From Monomorium pharaonis (lineage: Eukaryota > Arthropoda > Insecta > Hymenoptera > Formicidae), in contig NC_050476.1 of assembly GCF_013373865.1 (NCBI RefSeq), forward strand, positions 10,032,001 to 10,096,000: a stretch of 64,000 nucleotides of DNA, in the 5' to 3' direction. The notes beneath the pieces are model-generated. The model worked only from the letters and a program-made list of their open reading frames with translations. It was not told where the DNA came from and made no database searches. Shown piece by piece: positions 44,546 to 56,433 of the stretch. The position numbers and the translations under genes were made by a program. Each line of letters starts with the position of its first letter. Within the stretch, counting starts at the first letter, position 1.

Positions 44546-44771
44546 ATGGGACTTTCTGTTTTTTATTATATATTCTTGTAGCCCTCGTTGAGACATTTCC
44601 AAAACACTGCAATAAAGCTTCTTTTGGTTAAGCATTTCCTCAGATATTTTAAAATTTGTTATGATACGTTTTAATACAAAATATGAAATATCTCGTAAAT
44701 TAAAGGAGAAAGATCCAGCCATTTAAGGCAAGATTGGAGGAAAATTTAAAAAAAAACGAACATTGTAAATA

Positions 44772-45202
44772 TTCAATAATTAGATTAATATAAATTTGGT
44801 AAAATAAATGCTAATAGAGCCAGAGCAGGATAGAGTTTGCTTGTAATATTGTAATATATATTTCGCAAGAAGACTACTATGTTTGCAGCAGACGTTTTGG
44901 CGCATTGGTTTCGGCCATCTTCAGTGCATAATAATTTTCAATTATACGTCAGTGCAGTTAAAGAATCGTTATTCTGAATGTAAAGTTATTTGTTATTCCT
45001 TCCCATTCCGTTTTACATTCAGAATAACAATTCTCCAACGCACTGATGTATAATTGAAAATTATTATGCACTGAAGATGGCCGAAGCCAATGCGCCAAAA
45101 CGTCTGCTGTAATCATAGTAGTCTTCTTCCGAAATATATATTACAATATTACAAGCAAACTCTATTTCACTAAACTTATATTAATTTAATATTAAGAGCC
45201 TT
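44772..45202. mobile_element. Palindromic insert containing a Penelope-type 'CTGAAGATGGCCGAA…AAACGTC' motif in both arms
   Basis: ATTAATATAA…TAGAGTTTGCTTGTAAT on the left is mirrored to about 45202. Both arms carry GCACTGAAGATGGCCGAA, a short spacer, then GCGCCAAAACGTCTGC. The layout CUGAAGA, stem, loop, stem, AAACGUC resembles the hammerhead-ribozyme motifs reported at the ends of Penelope-like elements, but one core position (G of GAAA) appears to be A here. The left arm has about 23 extra bases near 44805. No protein is encoded. Confidence 0.65.
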
Positions 45203-45249
45203 TCTAGATATATTACTATTGTCTAAATTTCAATAATTAGAGATCTGTT

Positions 45250-45755
45250 ATTATCTGTTGTTTTTACGGGCTACTCAGTATCAGTCGCTTTCACGACTAC
45301 TTATTATCAGTTGCTTTTGTGGCTACTCAGTATATGTTGTTTTCGCGGCTGCTCAGTATCAGTCGCTTTCGCGGCTACTGAGTACTGGTCGCTTTCACGG
45401 TTATTCATTATCAGTCGTTTTCACAGCTATTCATTATCAGTCGCTTTCATGGCTACTCTGTATCAGTTGCTTTCACGGCCACTTAATATTAGCCGCTTTC
45501 GCGGCTATTTATTATCAGTCGTTTTCATGACTACTCAGTATTTGTTGTTTTCACGGCTACTTACTATCAGTTGCTTTTGTGGCTATTCAGTATTTGTTGT
45601 TTTCACGGTTATTCGTTATTAGTCACTTTTACAGCTACTCGGCATCTCTTGTTTTCGCGGTTATTCAGTATCTGTTGTTTTCGCAGCTACTCAGTATCTG
45701 TTACTTTCACGGCTACTTTGTATCTGTCGTTTTTACGACTACCACATATCAGTTA
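45250..45755 (+). repeat. 26-bp minisatellite, about 19 copies
   Basis: The unit CGGCTACTCAGTATCAGTCG plus CTTTCG repeats with point changes. The unit has no stop codon in several frames, so repeated 26-residue 'proteins' appear open; they are not considered genes. The array lies just upstream of the transposase pseudogene. Confidence 0.93.
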
Positions 45756-45828
45756 TGTATTTATTCTTTAATTATTAAAGTACATATTTTGCATTGTTTG
45801 TATTATTTTGTCAAAATACAACACCTTA

Positions 45829-46848
45829 CTGAACATGAACGAATTTTTTTTTATGATACGAGGTTGGGGAAACAGACAAAGGTCATATAATGATGTTAGG
45901 CAGCTCTTCAATGCAATGTTCAGGAATGAAAATTTGAAATCTACAAAACGTTTTGAAGAAACTGGTAGCATTAAAAACCGCTCAAAAACAGGGAGATTAG
46001 TAACAGCAACAAATCCTGAAAAGTCATTGGATGTTTTACAATCCTTTGTAGAGAATGCACATAGTTCCACTCGCAGAACAGCTGTAGAACATGAAATAGA
46101 TCAGAACGCTGCAAAATATTAAACAGAATAAATTCCATCCATACAAAGTTTATCTAATACAAGAGCTGAATGAAAACGATTTTAATCGACATCTAGAGTT
46201 TTGTAAATTAATGGAAAGAATAGATGCAAAACCTGATTTTCTTTACAACATATTTTTTCAGACGAACCAACGTTTGAAATTAATGGTAATATTATTCGAC
46301 ACAATTGTAGATTTTGGTTGGATACAAATCCTCATTGAAAACTAGAATATCATACTCAATATCAGGATAAAGTAAATGTTTGGGCAAGTATTTTAAATAA
46401 TATTTTGATAGGTCCATTCTTTATTAAAGGAAATTTAAATGTAATGTATGAAGATATGTTGAGAAATTAAATAATTTCTGCGATAAGGGCCATTGTTGAT
46501 GAAGACATTGAGAACATTTGGTTCTAAGGATGGTGCTGCGCCACACTATGCAAGAAATGTTCGTATTTGAATATAGATTTCGCTGAACGATGGGTAGGGA
46601 GGAAAGGTCCGATTGAGTGGCCAGCTCGATCGCCAGACCTTTTACCTTTCGACTATTTTGTATGAGGCTACCTGAAGAGTAATGTTTATGTTACAAAACC
46701 ACAAACTGTACACGCTCTGCGTCGTCGAATCCTTGATGAAACTGCGCTTATTCCCAGGGATTACATTAGGAACGCTACTTCAGGATTTTACCATCGACTA
46801 GCACACTGTCAAACTGTGAATGGTCGACATTTTGAAAATTTGTTGTAA
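45829..46848 (+). pseudogene. Tc1/mariner-superfamily transposase with DUF4817-type N-terminus, multiply broken
   Basis: The frame from 45829 has a helix-turn-helix-like start (RSYNDVRQLFNAMF, KRFEETGSIKNRSKTGR). After a frameshift near 46100 the catalytic part can be followed: FHPYKVYLIQELNENDF, SDEPTFEINGNIIRHN (first D), VNVWASILNNILIGPFF, a broken DGA-type block near 46530, and ERWVGRKGPIEWPARSPDLL with the third acid, then SGFYHRLAHCQTVNGRHF and a TAA at 46848. Several stops and indels prevent translation. This family is common in insects; here it sits between the inverted ends of its element. Confidence 0.82.
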
Positions 46849-46857
46849 ACTTGCTTT

Positions 46858-47120
46858 GAAAAGGTAGATCCTTCCTTGATCTTGCCTTAACTGGCCGGAT
46901 CCTTTCTCGATCTTGCCTTAACTGGCCGGATTGTTTCCGATCTTGCCTGAACTGGCTAAACCTTTTCTGACCTTGCCTTAATTGGCCGGATCCTTCCTAA
47001 ATTTTGCCTTAATTGAGCGAATCTTTTTCGATCTTGTCTTAACTAGCTGGTTCTTTCCCGATCTTGCCTTAACTGGCCGGACCTTCCTTGATCTTGCCTT
47101 AGATGGCCGGATCTTTTTGT
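46858..47120 (+). repeat. 31-bp minisatellite, about 8 copies
   Basis: The unit TTGCCTTAACTGGCCGGATC plus CTTTCTCGATC repeats from just after the transposase stop to the right terminal repeat. The left end of the element has a single copy (reverse) at about 44715-44735. Confidence 0.92.
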
Positions 47121-47454
47121 TTTATTTTACGAGAGATTTCATATTTTGTATTAAAAAGTATCATGACAAATTTTAAAATATCTCAGGAAATGTTTAACCA
47201 AAACAAGCTTTATTATAGTGTTTTGGAAACGCCTCGACGAGGGCTACAAGATTATGCAGTAAAAAATAGGAAGTCCCATTAAAAAAATTTAAGGTAATTT
47301 TGTCCTGACCTTGGCAACGCCATGCAAAGTCAAACTGATAGGATCAGTAAATACAGTTTTTTTAACCTTACAACTTTTGTTTGAAACATTTCTTTCTAAA
47401 ATGCGTAGTTTCCGAGATACTTAAGGGTTCCTGTATTTTTTTTCTCACCCTGTA

Positions 47455-47840
47455 TATAGAGTTGAATTTGATGAAAAGTATTATCTTGGATTTATTTGGT
47501 ATATAAATAAATGTGATATTTTCCAACCATAAAGGTATATTCCAACCATAAAAGTATTTACAACATTTAGGATTTGTGATTTTTTTTTTCTTAGAGAAAA
47601 ACCATACACTCGGCGCTTTTTTAAAATCTTTTTAAAAAAATATTTTGTTTGGATAATGTATATACAGGGTGATTGAGGCCCATGATGCCCGTTGATTGCG
47701 CGTTTATTTGCACATCTTAGCAATTTTTCTCAAAAGTTTATGTAGTCGATTCTGATTGTTGTACCTATCTCAATGTTTTTTATTTTTTTATAAAATTTGT
47801 ACGTTTATAGCTAATCACCTTGTGTATATATTTAATAATA
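47455..47840 (-). repeat. Right copy of inverted pair, partner 43205-43660
   Basis: Reverse match to the left copy. The two copies carry equivalent frames (…FLFFYKVCMFIVNHP / …FLFFYKICTFIANHL), which are repeat sequence and not genes. A CAGGGTGATTGAGGCC motif at 47667 is preserved. Confidence 0.85.
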
Positions 47841-47845
47841 TATAC

Positions 47846-48543
47846 CAGTGCTTGAGCCTAGTTGCCTTTTTCGAGCCGATTCCCGAACGCGCCGCCTCCT
47901 ATGTCCCCATTACCGCGCGCGGCCTTGACGGCCGAGCCGCCGATCTCGCCCGTACGCTTTGTCTCAGGACAGCTCTGTATAAGAAATAGTGTCCTACACC
48001 ACAAAATTCATTAAAATTACTTTAAGTAAATAATTTTTGTTTTTATAAACAAAAAAGTACTAACTTTTTTATTACTAATTTATTTCATATGTAGTATAAC
48101 ATGTAAAAACATAATATATAAATTAGAATTTTGATAATAGTTTAATTTTCACATCACCCGAGGTATTATTATTAGGCCCACTGGGGAAACCACTTAAAAA
48201 AAAAACGCATCAATAATAGTTTTCCACCTCACGGGTGATGTGGAAAACTATTATCAAAATTCTAATTTACATATTATGTTTTTACATATTGTTATACTAC
48301 ATAAAATAAATTAATAATAAAAAAGTTAGTACTTTTTTGTTTATAAAAACAAAAATTATTTACTTAAAGTAATTTTAATGAATTTTGTGGTGCAGGGCAC
48401 TATTTCTTATACAGAGCTGTCCTGAGACAAAGCGTACGGGCGAGATCGGCGGCTCGGCCGTCAAGGCCGCGCGCGGTAGTGGGGGCATAGGAGGCGGCGC
48501 GTTCGGGAATCGGCTCGAAAAGGGCAACTAGGCTCAAGCACTG
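47846..48543. mobile_element. Palindromic hAT MITE, perfect 8-bp duplication ATATATAC
   Basis: CAGTGCTTGAGCCTAGTTGC at 47846 is mirrored to CAAGCACTG ending at 48543; ATATATAC is present on both sides. Arms of over 300 bp include GC-rich terminal parts and a near-identical AT-rich part; only a centre of about 70 bp is unpaired. The left arm of the large inverted repeat (about 43205-43245) shows the same sequence without the insertion. End motif and duplication length identify it as hAT. Confidence 0.93.
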
Positions 48544-48597
48544 ATATATACGTATGCATTGTATATGTATAATTGTATATGTATATAAATAATGAAG

Positions 48598-48631
<34 letters not shown>

Positions 48632-48779
48632 CAATTTGTTATGTTTATATATGTAGTATTCTTCCTATTATTTTGAAAGTTAAATATATCATATTAGAGA
48701 AGTCAGATTTTTTCTACAAAAAAATGGTGATAATGTCTTATTTGGATTCCATAGAACCAATTCAAAAAGATTTTGACAA

Positions 48780-49005
48780 TTTTTGGGATTGAAACTCATA
48801 ACATATTTTTTTTTTAATCAAAATCGGTTTAGCCGTTTTCGAGAAAAAAATTTTTTTTTATTTTTTTTTCCATAACTTCCCTAAAAATTATTTTTCAGAT
48901 ATAATACTAGAGGAAATTTAATCTCACATCATACATTGTAAAAATCTCAATCAAATTCGTGCGGAGACAGCACACACATACTTATCCTGGTATGTCCTTT
49001 ACTCT
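48780..49005 (-). repeat. Right copy of inverted pair, partner 41085-41330
   Basis: TTTTTCAGATATAATACTAG, TAAAAATCTCAATCAAATTC, GCGGAGACAGCACACACATA and CTTATCCTGG(T/C)ATG occur in reverse at 41085-41215. Confidence 0.82.
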
Positions 49006-49009
49006 AGAA

Positions 49010-49850
49010 TATAATAAGAAAAGTTAAAAAGTGATCGGAAATTTCCTTGTACTTGATTTAAAAAAAAATGAAACAATTAAATTTGGGCGGAGCACTCAGG
49101 TAAACGAGTGCTTGTCGGGCTTTTGGTCCTTTTGTAATAAATTTAATATTAATTTAATATTCGAGGAACAGAAAGATTTGCTCTATTGCCCTGGAATCGC
49201 AGATTAGCAAAAAACTGCGGTAAATTAAAATAAATTACGATTTTTTCATGATTTTTCTTATTCAAACTTTAAACGCGTTTTTCTCGAAACGCAACATTTC
49301 GCACGCCCAGCAACGTAGCTCAAAAACTAATCTTTCAATTTTTATAAAATTTACTAAAAATATTTTACAGATAATTGGCCTCAACATGACGTGCTCCGAT
49401 TTCCAATTTTTAAATTTAAAACATTGTTATTAACAATTGTTTAATAAAAGAAAATTAATTTTTTTTAAGTTTTGCTATTTTTGCAAATTCACAAATTTTA
49501 ATAAAATAAAAACGTCATGCGGAGTGTTTTTACATAAACTAAAGGACCTATTTTGAATTTTTTGTTTTAGTTCATTTTTGTAACCTGTACGCTGCACGGC
49601 GCATTTTCTAGACGCCATTTTTAAGCCGCCATTACACCGTTACTATTACGTTGAAAATTAAAGTTTAAAAAAATATTTTACATTAGAACGTCCGTAAAAT
49701 TGTCCCTCAAATTTCAAATTAATCTACGCATTACATTAAAAAAAAAATCTTGAACAGGCCGTTTACATGAGGTTCCCTCTAATACAAGAATAGTTGCGTT
49801 TTTTGACATAATGGCCGAAATTTTTTAAATTTTTAGTAATAATAATGAAG
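49010..49850. other. AT-rich, no gene seen
   Basis: Contains a CGTTTTTCTCGAAACGCAAC patch and unrecognised short frames. Confidence 0.4.
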
Positions 49851-49950
49851 ATTAAGGTAATTATTTACATTAGCGATTCCTCACTGATTTTGATGATCTT
49901 CAAATATGTTGTTAAAGTTGTGAAAGTTTTAGGCCGCGCTCAGCATTTCG

Positions 49951-50460
49951 TCGCTTCTGAATAAAAGGGCGTAACTTAGAAGCCGTTTGAAAAGGGTGTT
50001 AATTCTGAAGCCGATTGAAAAGGCGTTAATTTGCAAGCTGATTGAAAAGGGCATTAACTCGAACCTTGATTGAAAAAGGCGTTAACTCGGAAGTCGGTTG
50101 AAAAGAGCGTTAACTCGAAAGCTGATTGGTAAAGGCGTTAACTGGGAAGCCGGTTGAAAAGCGTTGATTCACCTGCTAAAATTTTTCGCTTTATTTTAGT
50201 TTTGCAGCATTGCCGAAATAATTTTGGTGCTTGATTTAAAACATAAACATTGAAACAAAAATGAATATGCACATATAAATAGAACACCAAAATTATTTCG
50301 GCAATGTTATCAAAATTTACTTAAATTGAAGAGAAAAATTTGAGGGCGCGAATTAACGCCTTTTTAACCGGCTTCTCAGTTAACGCCTTTTCCAATCGGC
50401 TTCTCACTTAACGCCTTTTCTAATTGGCTTCCGAGTTAACGCCCTTTTATACAGAAGCGA
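49951..50460. mobile_element. Foldback element with ~26-bp minisatellite arms
   Basis: TCGCTTCTGAATAAAAGGGC at 49951 is mirrored by the sequence ending ACAGAAGCGA at 50460. The left arm holds about seven copies of a unit like GGCGTTAACTCGGAAGCCG plus ATTGAAAA, the right arm about four in reverse. A second inverted pair (GCCGAAATAATTTTGGTG and its complement) lies inside at about 50212 and 50285. No coding sequence. Confidence 0.9.
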
Positions 50461-50554
50461 TGATTTGTTAAAAAATAATTAACACAAGTTTTATGTTAAT
50501 AATAGTAAACATTGACAGTTTACATGATTAAGAAGTACACTTAATCGACACTTC

Positions 50555-50564
50555 TTCGCTGTGG

Positions 50565-50606
<42 letters not shown>

Positions 50607-50843
50607 GGGTGAGGGTGCAAGAGTGGGCCTTCGCCCTTCTTCCGCACCCACCCTGCCGATAGGGGTTTCTTATGCAGAAGTGCGCAAAAGTATCATGCGT
50701 ATTTTGTTGATGATAAATTATGACTTAATTGACATAGTTATTTTTCAACAAAGTGCGTACTGTACTTTTGCGCACTTTTGTCCGAGGCACCGCTATCAGC
50801 GGGGTAAGTACGGGAGAGAAAAGCGACTCTCCCTCTCCTCCCG

Positions 50844-50911
<68 letters not shown>

Positions 50912-50940
50912 ATGTGTGCGTGTGTGACCACAGCGAAAAA
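50555..50940. repeat. Palindrome made of two CA-hairpin cores facing each other
   Basis: TTCGCTGTGGTCACACAC… at 50554, followed by a CA run, the GGGCCTTCGCCC hairpin, GCACCCACCCTGCCGATAG and GTGCGCAAAAGTA, is mirrored to 50940 by the complementary series with a GT run. Centre near 50735. It shows the core module present twice in inverted orientation. Confidence 0.88.
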
Positions 50941-51114
50941 ATGTCCTATTGTATTTATTAAATTTTTTTTGTTAATAACTTTTGTGTATAACTCAAAAAC
51001 TAAGACCGAGCGGCGATAACATGTATAAGGAAAAGTTGTTGACCCTGACAACATATTTGAAGGGCATCAAAATCGATGAAGAATCGCTAATGTAAATAAT
51101 TATTAAATTTTTTC

Positions 51115-51900
51115 AAGCAGAAGTTAAATAACTCCAGAAGTACTATAAAACAATAGAAAAAATTTTTCGTTTTAATTTTTTTAATACCCCCATCACTTAA
51201 CTTTTTTTCAAAATTTTGATATTCATTTGTGACAAAATCGTAGGTTATTTTATTACAATTTTAGCCATACGTGTATAATAAAGTTATGCTATGGAAAATC
51301 ATTTTTTAGAATTAATTATAACCCCTCTACAGATACGCTAAGGGGCACTAAAAATTTAATTATCAATATCGCATTAAATGCTTTCTAAAAAAACTAAAAA
51401 ATGTTTTAAAAAAAATTTTTTTCACACGTTGGAAAATTATTTTATCTATAATTTCATTTTATATCATTTTAATTTTGAGTTTATTTATTTTTAATTTTAT
51501 TATTAATTTTTATTTATTAATATTTACATATTAAATTTTATTTTTTATTCACATAATATATTTAATATAAGAAAGTTAATATAAAACGCTTATTTTTTTA
51601 TACGTTTTTAAAATGGAAACTTGTACTCATCCTTTCTTACGGAAAGATGAACAGAACGTGTTGCGTGAAGATTCGAACGCATAGACAAGCACGGAAAACG
51701 TATTTGTAGAGGGGTTATAATTAATTCTCGAGAATTTTCTCAAGGTTTTTCATAGCATAACTTTATTATACATGGCTGAATTTGTAATAAAATAACTTTT
51801 GGTTTGGTCATAAACGTTTTGAAAAAAATAGTGGAAGTATTTTAAAAAAATTTTGTTCATTGTTTTATAATATTTCTGGAATTATTTAACTTCTACTTAA
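51115..51900. mobile_element. Palindromic element, ~245-bp arms
   Basis: AGAAGTTAAATAACTCCAGA (51119) and TAATAAAGTTATGCTATG, TAATTATAACCCCTCTACAG (about 51280-51335) are mirrored at 51700-51895. The left arm of the large inverted repeat (around 40605-40620) continues without it, so it is a later insertion. No coding sequence. The borders are estimated. Confidence 0.8.
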
Positions 51901-52418
51901 AAAATTTTTTTTAATCTTTTATAGTTTCGATATTCGCCCTGAAAGAAAAAAACAATTTTTTTTACGGGTTTTTTCCCTAAACATGCGTTTAGGTATTTAA
52001 AAAAAAATACGTGTCTTTTATTTTGAGCTGCTATACAACATATTTTACGCTTATTCAAATCAGAGGTTTACACTTAAAAACGTTCCCTTGTGAATTAAAA
52101 ATGACTCACAGAATTGACTTAGCAATGACAACTTTTAATCGGCACGCTTTTAGCTATCTTTCGCCAGAGTTTGAGCCAATGTGATCAAATCTATTTTTCA
52201 AAAGAATAGTGCAGAGTTTTTTATTTTAAAAAGCATGTGTTTTTTATATATTACGTTTTTAGAGTGAAATTACGAATAAAAATGCACCTATCCTATATGT
52301 ATATTATGTATTCGTATTCGTTATTTTACTCTCAGAATATAATATATTTAAAAAATGCTTTTTTAGAAATTTTTGCACAAGTATCGTGCTGACTTTGTAG
52401 CCCGTCATTTCTTTAAGT

Positions 52419-53832
52419 TAGTGCTCGGTGATAGTTGCACTTTTTGGGCAGATTTCAGAGCCTACCGTTTCCCCACTACCGCGTGCGACTTTGACGGCTG
52501 AGCCGCCGATCGCTCGCCAATGCTTCAGGCGCATTGCGATAAAGAAGTATACTGGAGGTCGTATCTAAAATATTTTTCTTCTTAAATAATATTTATTTTT
52601 ATTAAATAATTAAATATTAAATTTTATTATTTTTGATGAAATACAATTACAACTTTGACAATAGCTTTCCACATCACCCGTGAGGTACTATTGTTTAATA
52701 TATATTTTTTTATTAGTAATTTTCCTAGTAACCCTATTCCACTAATAATAAAACGTTATGACATAACAAATAAGAAAACAACTTTTTTATAAAATGAAAA
52801 AGTAATTTGAAAAAAACTTAACGTAATTTGTCTATCGTTTAATATACTATAATTTAATATAATTTAAGTAATTTAATATAAAAAAATTTAATGCGATTTT
52901 TTAGGTCATTTGCACGATTTTACTAAAGATGGTATATCTACAGAGATTTGAAAAGAATTAACTCGTATTAGCGAAGATGATGTTTTATCGCTTAAAGGAA
53001 AACGTTTTTTGTTTTCGTAAGTTTTATTTTTGAAAATGACATTCACATAAACATATGCACCCAACAGAGAAAATTAGAAGACCTAAATTTTTTATGAGTG
53101 GATAACATAATCTAAAATATCTGTAGATATACAATTTTTAGTAAAATCGTACAAACGACCTAGAAGATCGCAATAGATTTTTATATATTAAATTAATTTT
53201 TATTAAATAATAGATAAAATTGGCTTTAGTTTTTTTAATTACTTTTTTTTTATTATTATTATAAAAATGTTGCTTTCTTGTTTACTAGCGGCGAATTCGG
53301 TTTGATTGCATCAGTACGCACTAATGCACTCATTTAGTGCAGTTTAGTTTTTCCCATTCTGAATACAAGACAACAGAATACGAAACACTAAACGAGAGTG
53401 CACTAGTGCGCACTGGTGCACCCAATCGAATTTGACATATGTCATAATATTTTATTGTTAGTGGCATAGGCTTACTACTGGAGAAACCACTATTTAAAAA
53501 ACGCATTAAACAATAGTACCTCACGGGTAATGTGGAAAGCTATCATTAAAGTTGTAATTATTTAATCAAAGATATATTATTATAACATATATATGTATAT
53601 AATAACTGTAAATACATATAGTAATATTAATAATAAAGTTTTCAATATTTAATTATTTAATAAAAAAAAAATTATTTAACGAGAAAAATATTTTAGATAT
53701 GACCCTTCAGTATACTTGTTTACAGAGACGCGCCTGAGGCGGTCACGTGCGTGTTCAGCGGCTCGGCCGTCAACGAATGGTAGGCGTCGCTTCTGAAATC
53801 TGCCCGAAAAGGGCAACTATCTCCGAGCACTG
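52419..53832. mobile_element. 1.4 kb hAT element, 8-bp duplication CTTTAAGT
   Basis: CTTTAAGT stands at 52411-52418 and again at 53833-53840. The ends TAGTGCTCGG (first base mutated from C) and CCGAGCACTG mirror each other. Arms of about 330 bp pair with moderate divergence. They share ends and a CTGGAGAAACCACT… core with the MITE at 47846-48543, so the two are one family. The 700-bp centre has no intact gene; a short stretch near 52905-53020 could be a coding scrap but is not recognisable. Confidence 0.9.
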
Positions 53833-53840
53833 CTTTAAGT

Positions 53841-55400
53841 TAATAAAAGTAAGAGTTTTAATATTTATTATTTATTATATTATATTTATATAAATAAATA
53901 TTTATATATTTATTATTATTAATATGAAAATGGAATATATATGCAAGTTCAAAATTGCTCAATATGGCTGCATAAAAACCAAGATTTGTCCAAGATTGAT
54001 AAATTCTAGTGCTTGAGGATATGCGTCACTGAATATGGAATAAAATAAATCGTTATTTCGTTAAACGCAATATAGATATAGTTTAATATAATAGTATTGT
54101 ATTGGATCCGAATTTTGAAATTGTGACCTTAAATTCAGCGATAAAGAAACTTTTAGGTACCGGATATTGTAAAAATCTGATCACTTTTTTTTCTTGCCTA
54201 CAGAGGCACAAACGAAAATTCTGCGCGCCATCAAAAAGGTTAAAAATCATGTTTTTTCGTGGGCTTAAATAGGTAGTCAGGACAATGTTGTAAATTTTAT
54301 TTTAATTTTAAGTAAAAATATGTATATACAATACATCTTACAAAATTGTTTCTTTCATATTGTTGGTAATGCAAAGTGCAGCAATCGATTAGCAGTGAAA
54401 ACACATTCACGTATATTTTTTTGTAATTCGTGAATTTTTATAAAAAAGGTCAGTGACAGAAGACAATACAGCATTATATGTTTAATCATGTTTTGAAAAT
54501 TCAGTATTTTAATATTAATTTTAAAACAATGATTAAACAGTATACAGTTATATAAAATTTTAGATGTATAACTTAATTCTTACTTTTATATTTAATCAAC
54601 TGCAGTACCTTTTAATTTAAGTTTTTTCCGCTCTATAGTCGTTTTGAAGTGCTGCCACCCTTAGCTTTAAAACGAGATATAATAGTTTTAATAATGCTGC
54701 TGATATAGGATATATTTAGGGAGCTCGCCTTTAGCTCTATCTAATGCTAATGTCATTCAGAGAACTTGTTACCAACGCTAGCAATGCCATTTGTAACGTC
54801 ATTGTCATAGTAGTGTTTGACGTTATAACTCACGCTATCAACATTCTTGGAGATAGTGCGTTAGCATATGCGAGCTTTATGAACAGTAGTAGCGATAGTG
54901 TTCATATAATTTCAAGCGCAATTTCGGTCGTTTCTATCGGCTGCCATGGTCAAAATCGTCTAACTCGCCAACAAGTAAGGACGAACATTTTCCAAGACGA
55001 TTAGCGCAGCGCCCGTTATCTCGTGAAGATGAGCGAACATTTAAGACAACGGATTTAATGGTAAACTAAGAGAATCAGGAGAATTCTTGGAGACTGTGAA
55101 TAAATGTTGAACTTGCGTTAAGCTAAACTAAGTTAAACGAACACAAGCGAAACTTTGAGAGAATGTTCAAAAGGTTGGCGATTATATTGATCTATCCAGG
55201 AAGATTACTAAAATATGCACTGATTAGCCTGATGTAATCTAAGAGAGAATCACATTTTAATGCTACCTATCTTTCTTGCACAATCACGTTGAAAACTTAT
55301 GACGTATTGTTACTACACACATTTAACCGATTAATTTCCTGATCCACCTGTAGATACACACATGCATAGGCATGTGTGAGACACCAAGTGTTGAATACAC
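53841..55400. other. No recognised gene
   Basis: AT-rich to about 54640, then more balanced. One 86-aa frame (54744-55004, starting MLMSFRELVTNASNA) has no recognisable motif. A GAGCTTTATGAACAGTAGTA block at about 54875 recurs near 59988 (GAGTTTTATGAACAGCGGTA), suggesting a dispersed repeat. Confidence 0.4.
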
Positions 55401-55404
55401 TGTC

Positions 55405-55675
55405 CGACAAAATTTAACTTTTTTTTGTAATACGAATGCGAATAGTCATTTTTGACCTGTTTATTTTTACCTGCCGAACACGAATTTGTTGTCAAAAGTT
55501 GGCTATCGCGTTACAATTTTGAGAAAATAGCGTCAAAGGAAAAAATGACGATTTCGAGGGTTTTTACGCCATTTTTCTCAACATTGTGACGCGATAGTCA
55601 ACTTTTGACAACGGATTCGTGTTCAGCAGGTAAAAATACGTCGAAAATGACTATTTGCATTCGTGTTACAAAAAC
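55405..55675. repeat. Inverted repeat, ~115-bp arms, distant relative of the 12940/19184 arm unit
   Basis: AATACGAATGCGAATAGTCA (55429) and ACCTGCCGAACACGAAT, GTCAAAAGTTGGCTATCGCG are mirrored to about 55670. The series 'tagtc…attttga…acctgctgaacacgaat…ttgtca' resembles the arm unit of the elements at 12940 and 19184. Confidence 0.82.
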
Positions 55676-56156
55676 CGACCCGTTTGCACACGGATCCGAT
55701 TGCACACGGACCCGATTGCACACAGACCTGATTGCACACGATACGATTCCGCATCGCAGAATAATGCAAAAACAACCTAGATAGCACAGAAAATTTAGCA
55801 TAAATTTTTATAAATATTTTACGAATTTATTTTTAAAAAACATTTTTTAAAAGTTATATAATCGTTTTTCATAAATTATTTAAAAATAATACAAAAATTA
55901 TTATTAACAATATATAAAATATATTTTTAGAATGTAATGAAAAACATTTATGGTATATAAACTCGAAATATTTTTTATATTTTTGGATTATAATAGCATA
56001 AATATTTATTTTTAATATTTTCATAAATATTTATCATAATTTTTTTATATTTGGCAAACTCAAACATAAAAATACGTACAAAATATTTATTATAATATTT
56101 TTCTTTCTTATACATATTTTATAGTCGGAAACCCATGTGGTGCAGAAAATGCTTTG

Positions 56157-56239
<83 letters not shown>

Positions 56240-56432
56240 GCACGCACGCACGCACGCACGGGGGGGGCGAGAGGGGCTTTGCCCCCCTCCCGCACCCACT
56301 TCGTCCAAGTCGCTAATCCATGTACTATCTGCAATGCAGAATCGTGTGCAATCGGGTCGGTGCGCAATCAGGTCCGTGTGTAATCGGGTCCGTATGCAAT
56401 CGGATCCGTGTCCAATCGGGTCCGTGTCTAAT
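55676..56432. mobile_element. Foldback element: inverted 16-bp repeat arms with a CA-hairpin core
   Basis: The left arm has four copies of CGATTGCACACGGACC-type units (55680-55750), the right arm about seven in reverse (56340-56432: GTGTGCAATCGGGTCC). Between them lies AT-rich DNA and then the core: CCCATGTGGTGCAGAAAATG, about 75 bp of CA, a CGCA run, a GAGGGGCTTTGCCCCCCTC hairpin and CGCACCCACTTCGTCC. Confidence 0.85.
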
Positions 56433-56433
56433 C

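Larger units (their letters stand above)
44546..47279 (+). mobile_element. 2.7 kb DNA transposon with ~180-bp inverted ends, carries transposase pseudogene
   Basis: ATGGGACTTTCTGTTTTTTA at 44546 is mirrored at 47279 (…AAATAGGAAGTCCCAT). The pairing runs about 180 bp through TTGTAGCCCTCGT(T/C)GAG, CCAAAACACT and TTTAAAATTTGT(T/C)ATGATAC to a GATCC(A/G)GCC motif. The right subterminal region expands that last motif into a 31-bp minisatellite; the left has one copy. Inside are a palindrome (44772-45202), a 26-bp minisatellite and the transposase pseudogene. The target duplication could not be settled. Confidence 0.8.

Noticed and set aside
45258..45890. Repetitive 90-103 aa frames that could look like a repeat protein
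   Set aside because: They come from a 26-bp minisatellite without stop codons; three frames are open in parallel.
52905..53020. Possible exon inside the 1.4 kb hAT element
   Set aside because: A stop falls in the most coding-like frame, the segment is short, and no splice or family evidence supports it.
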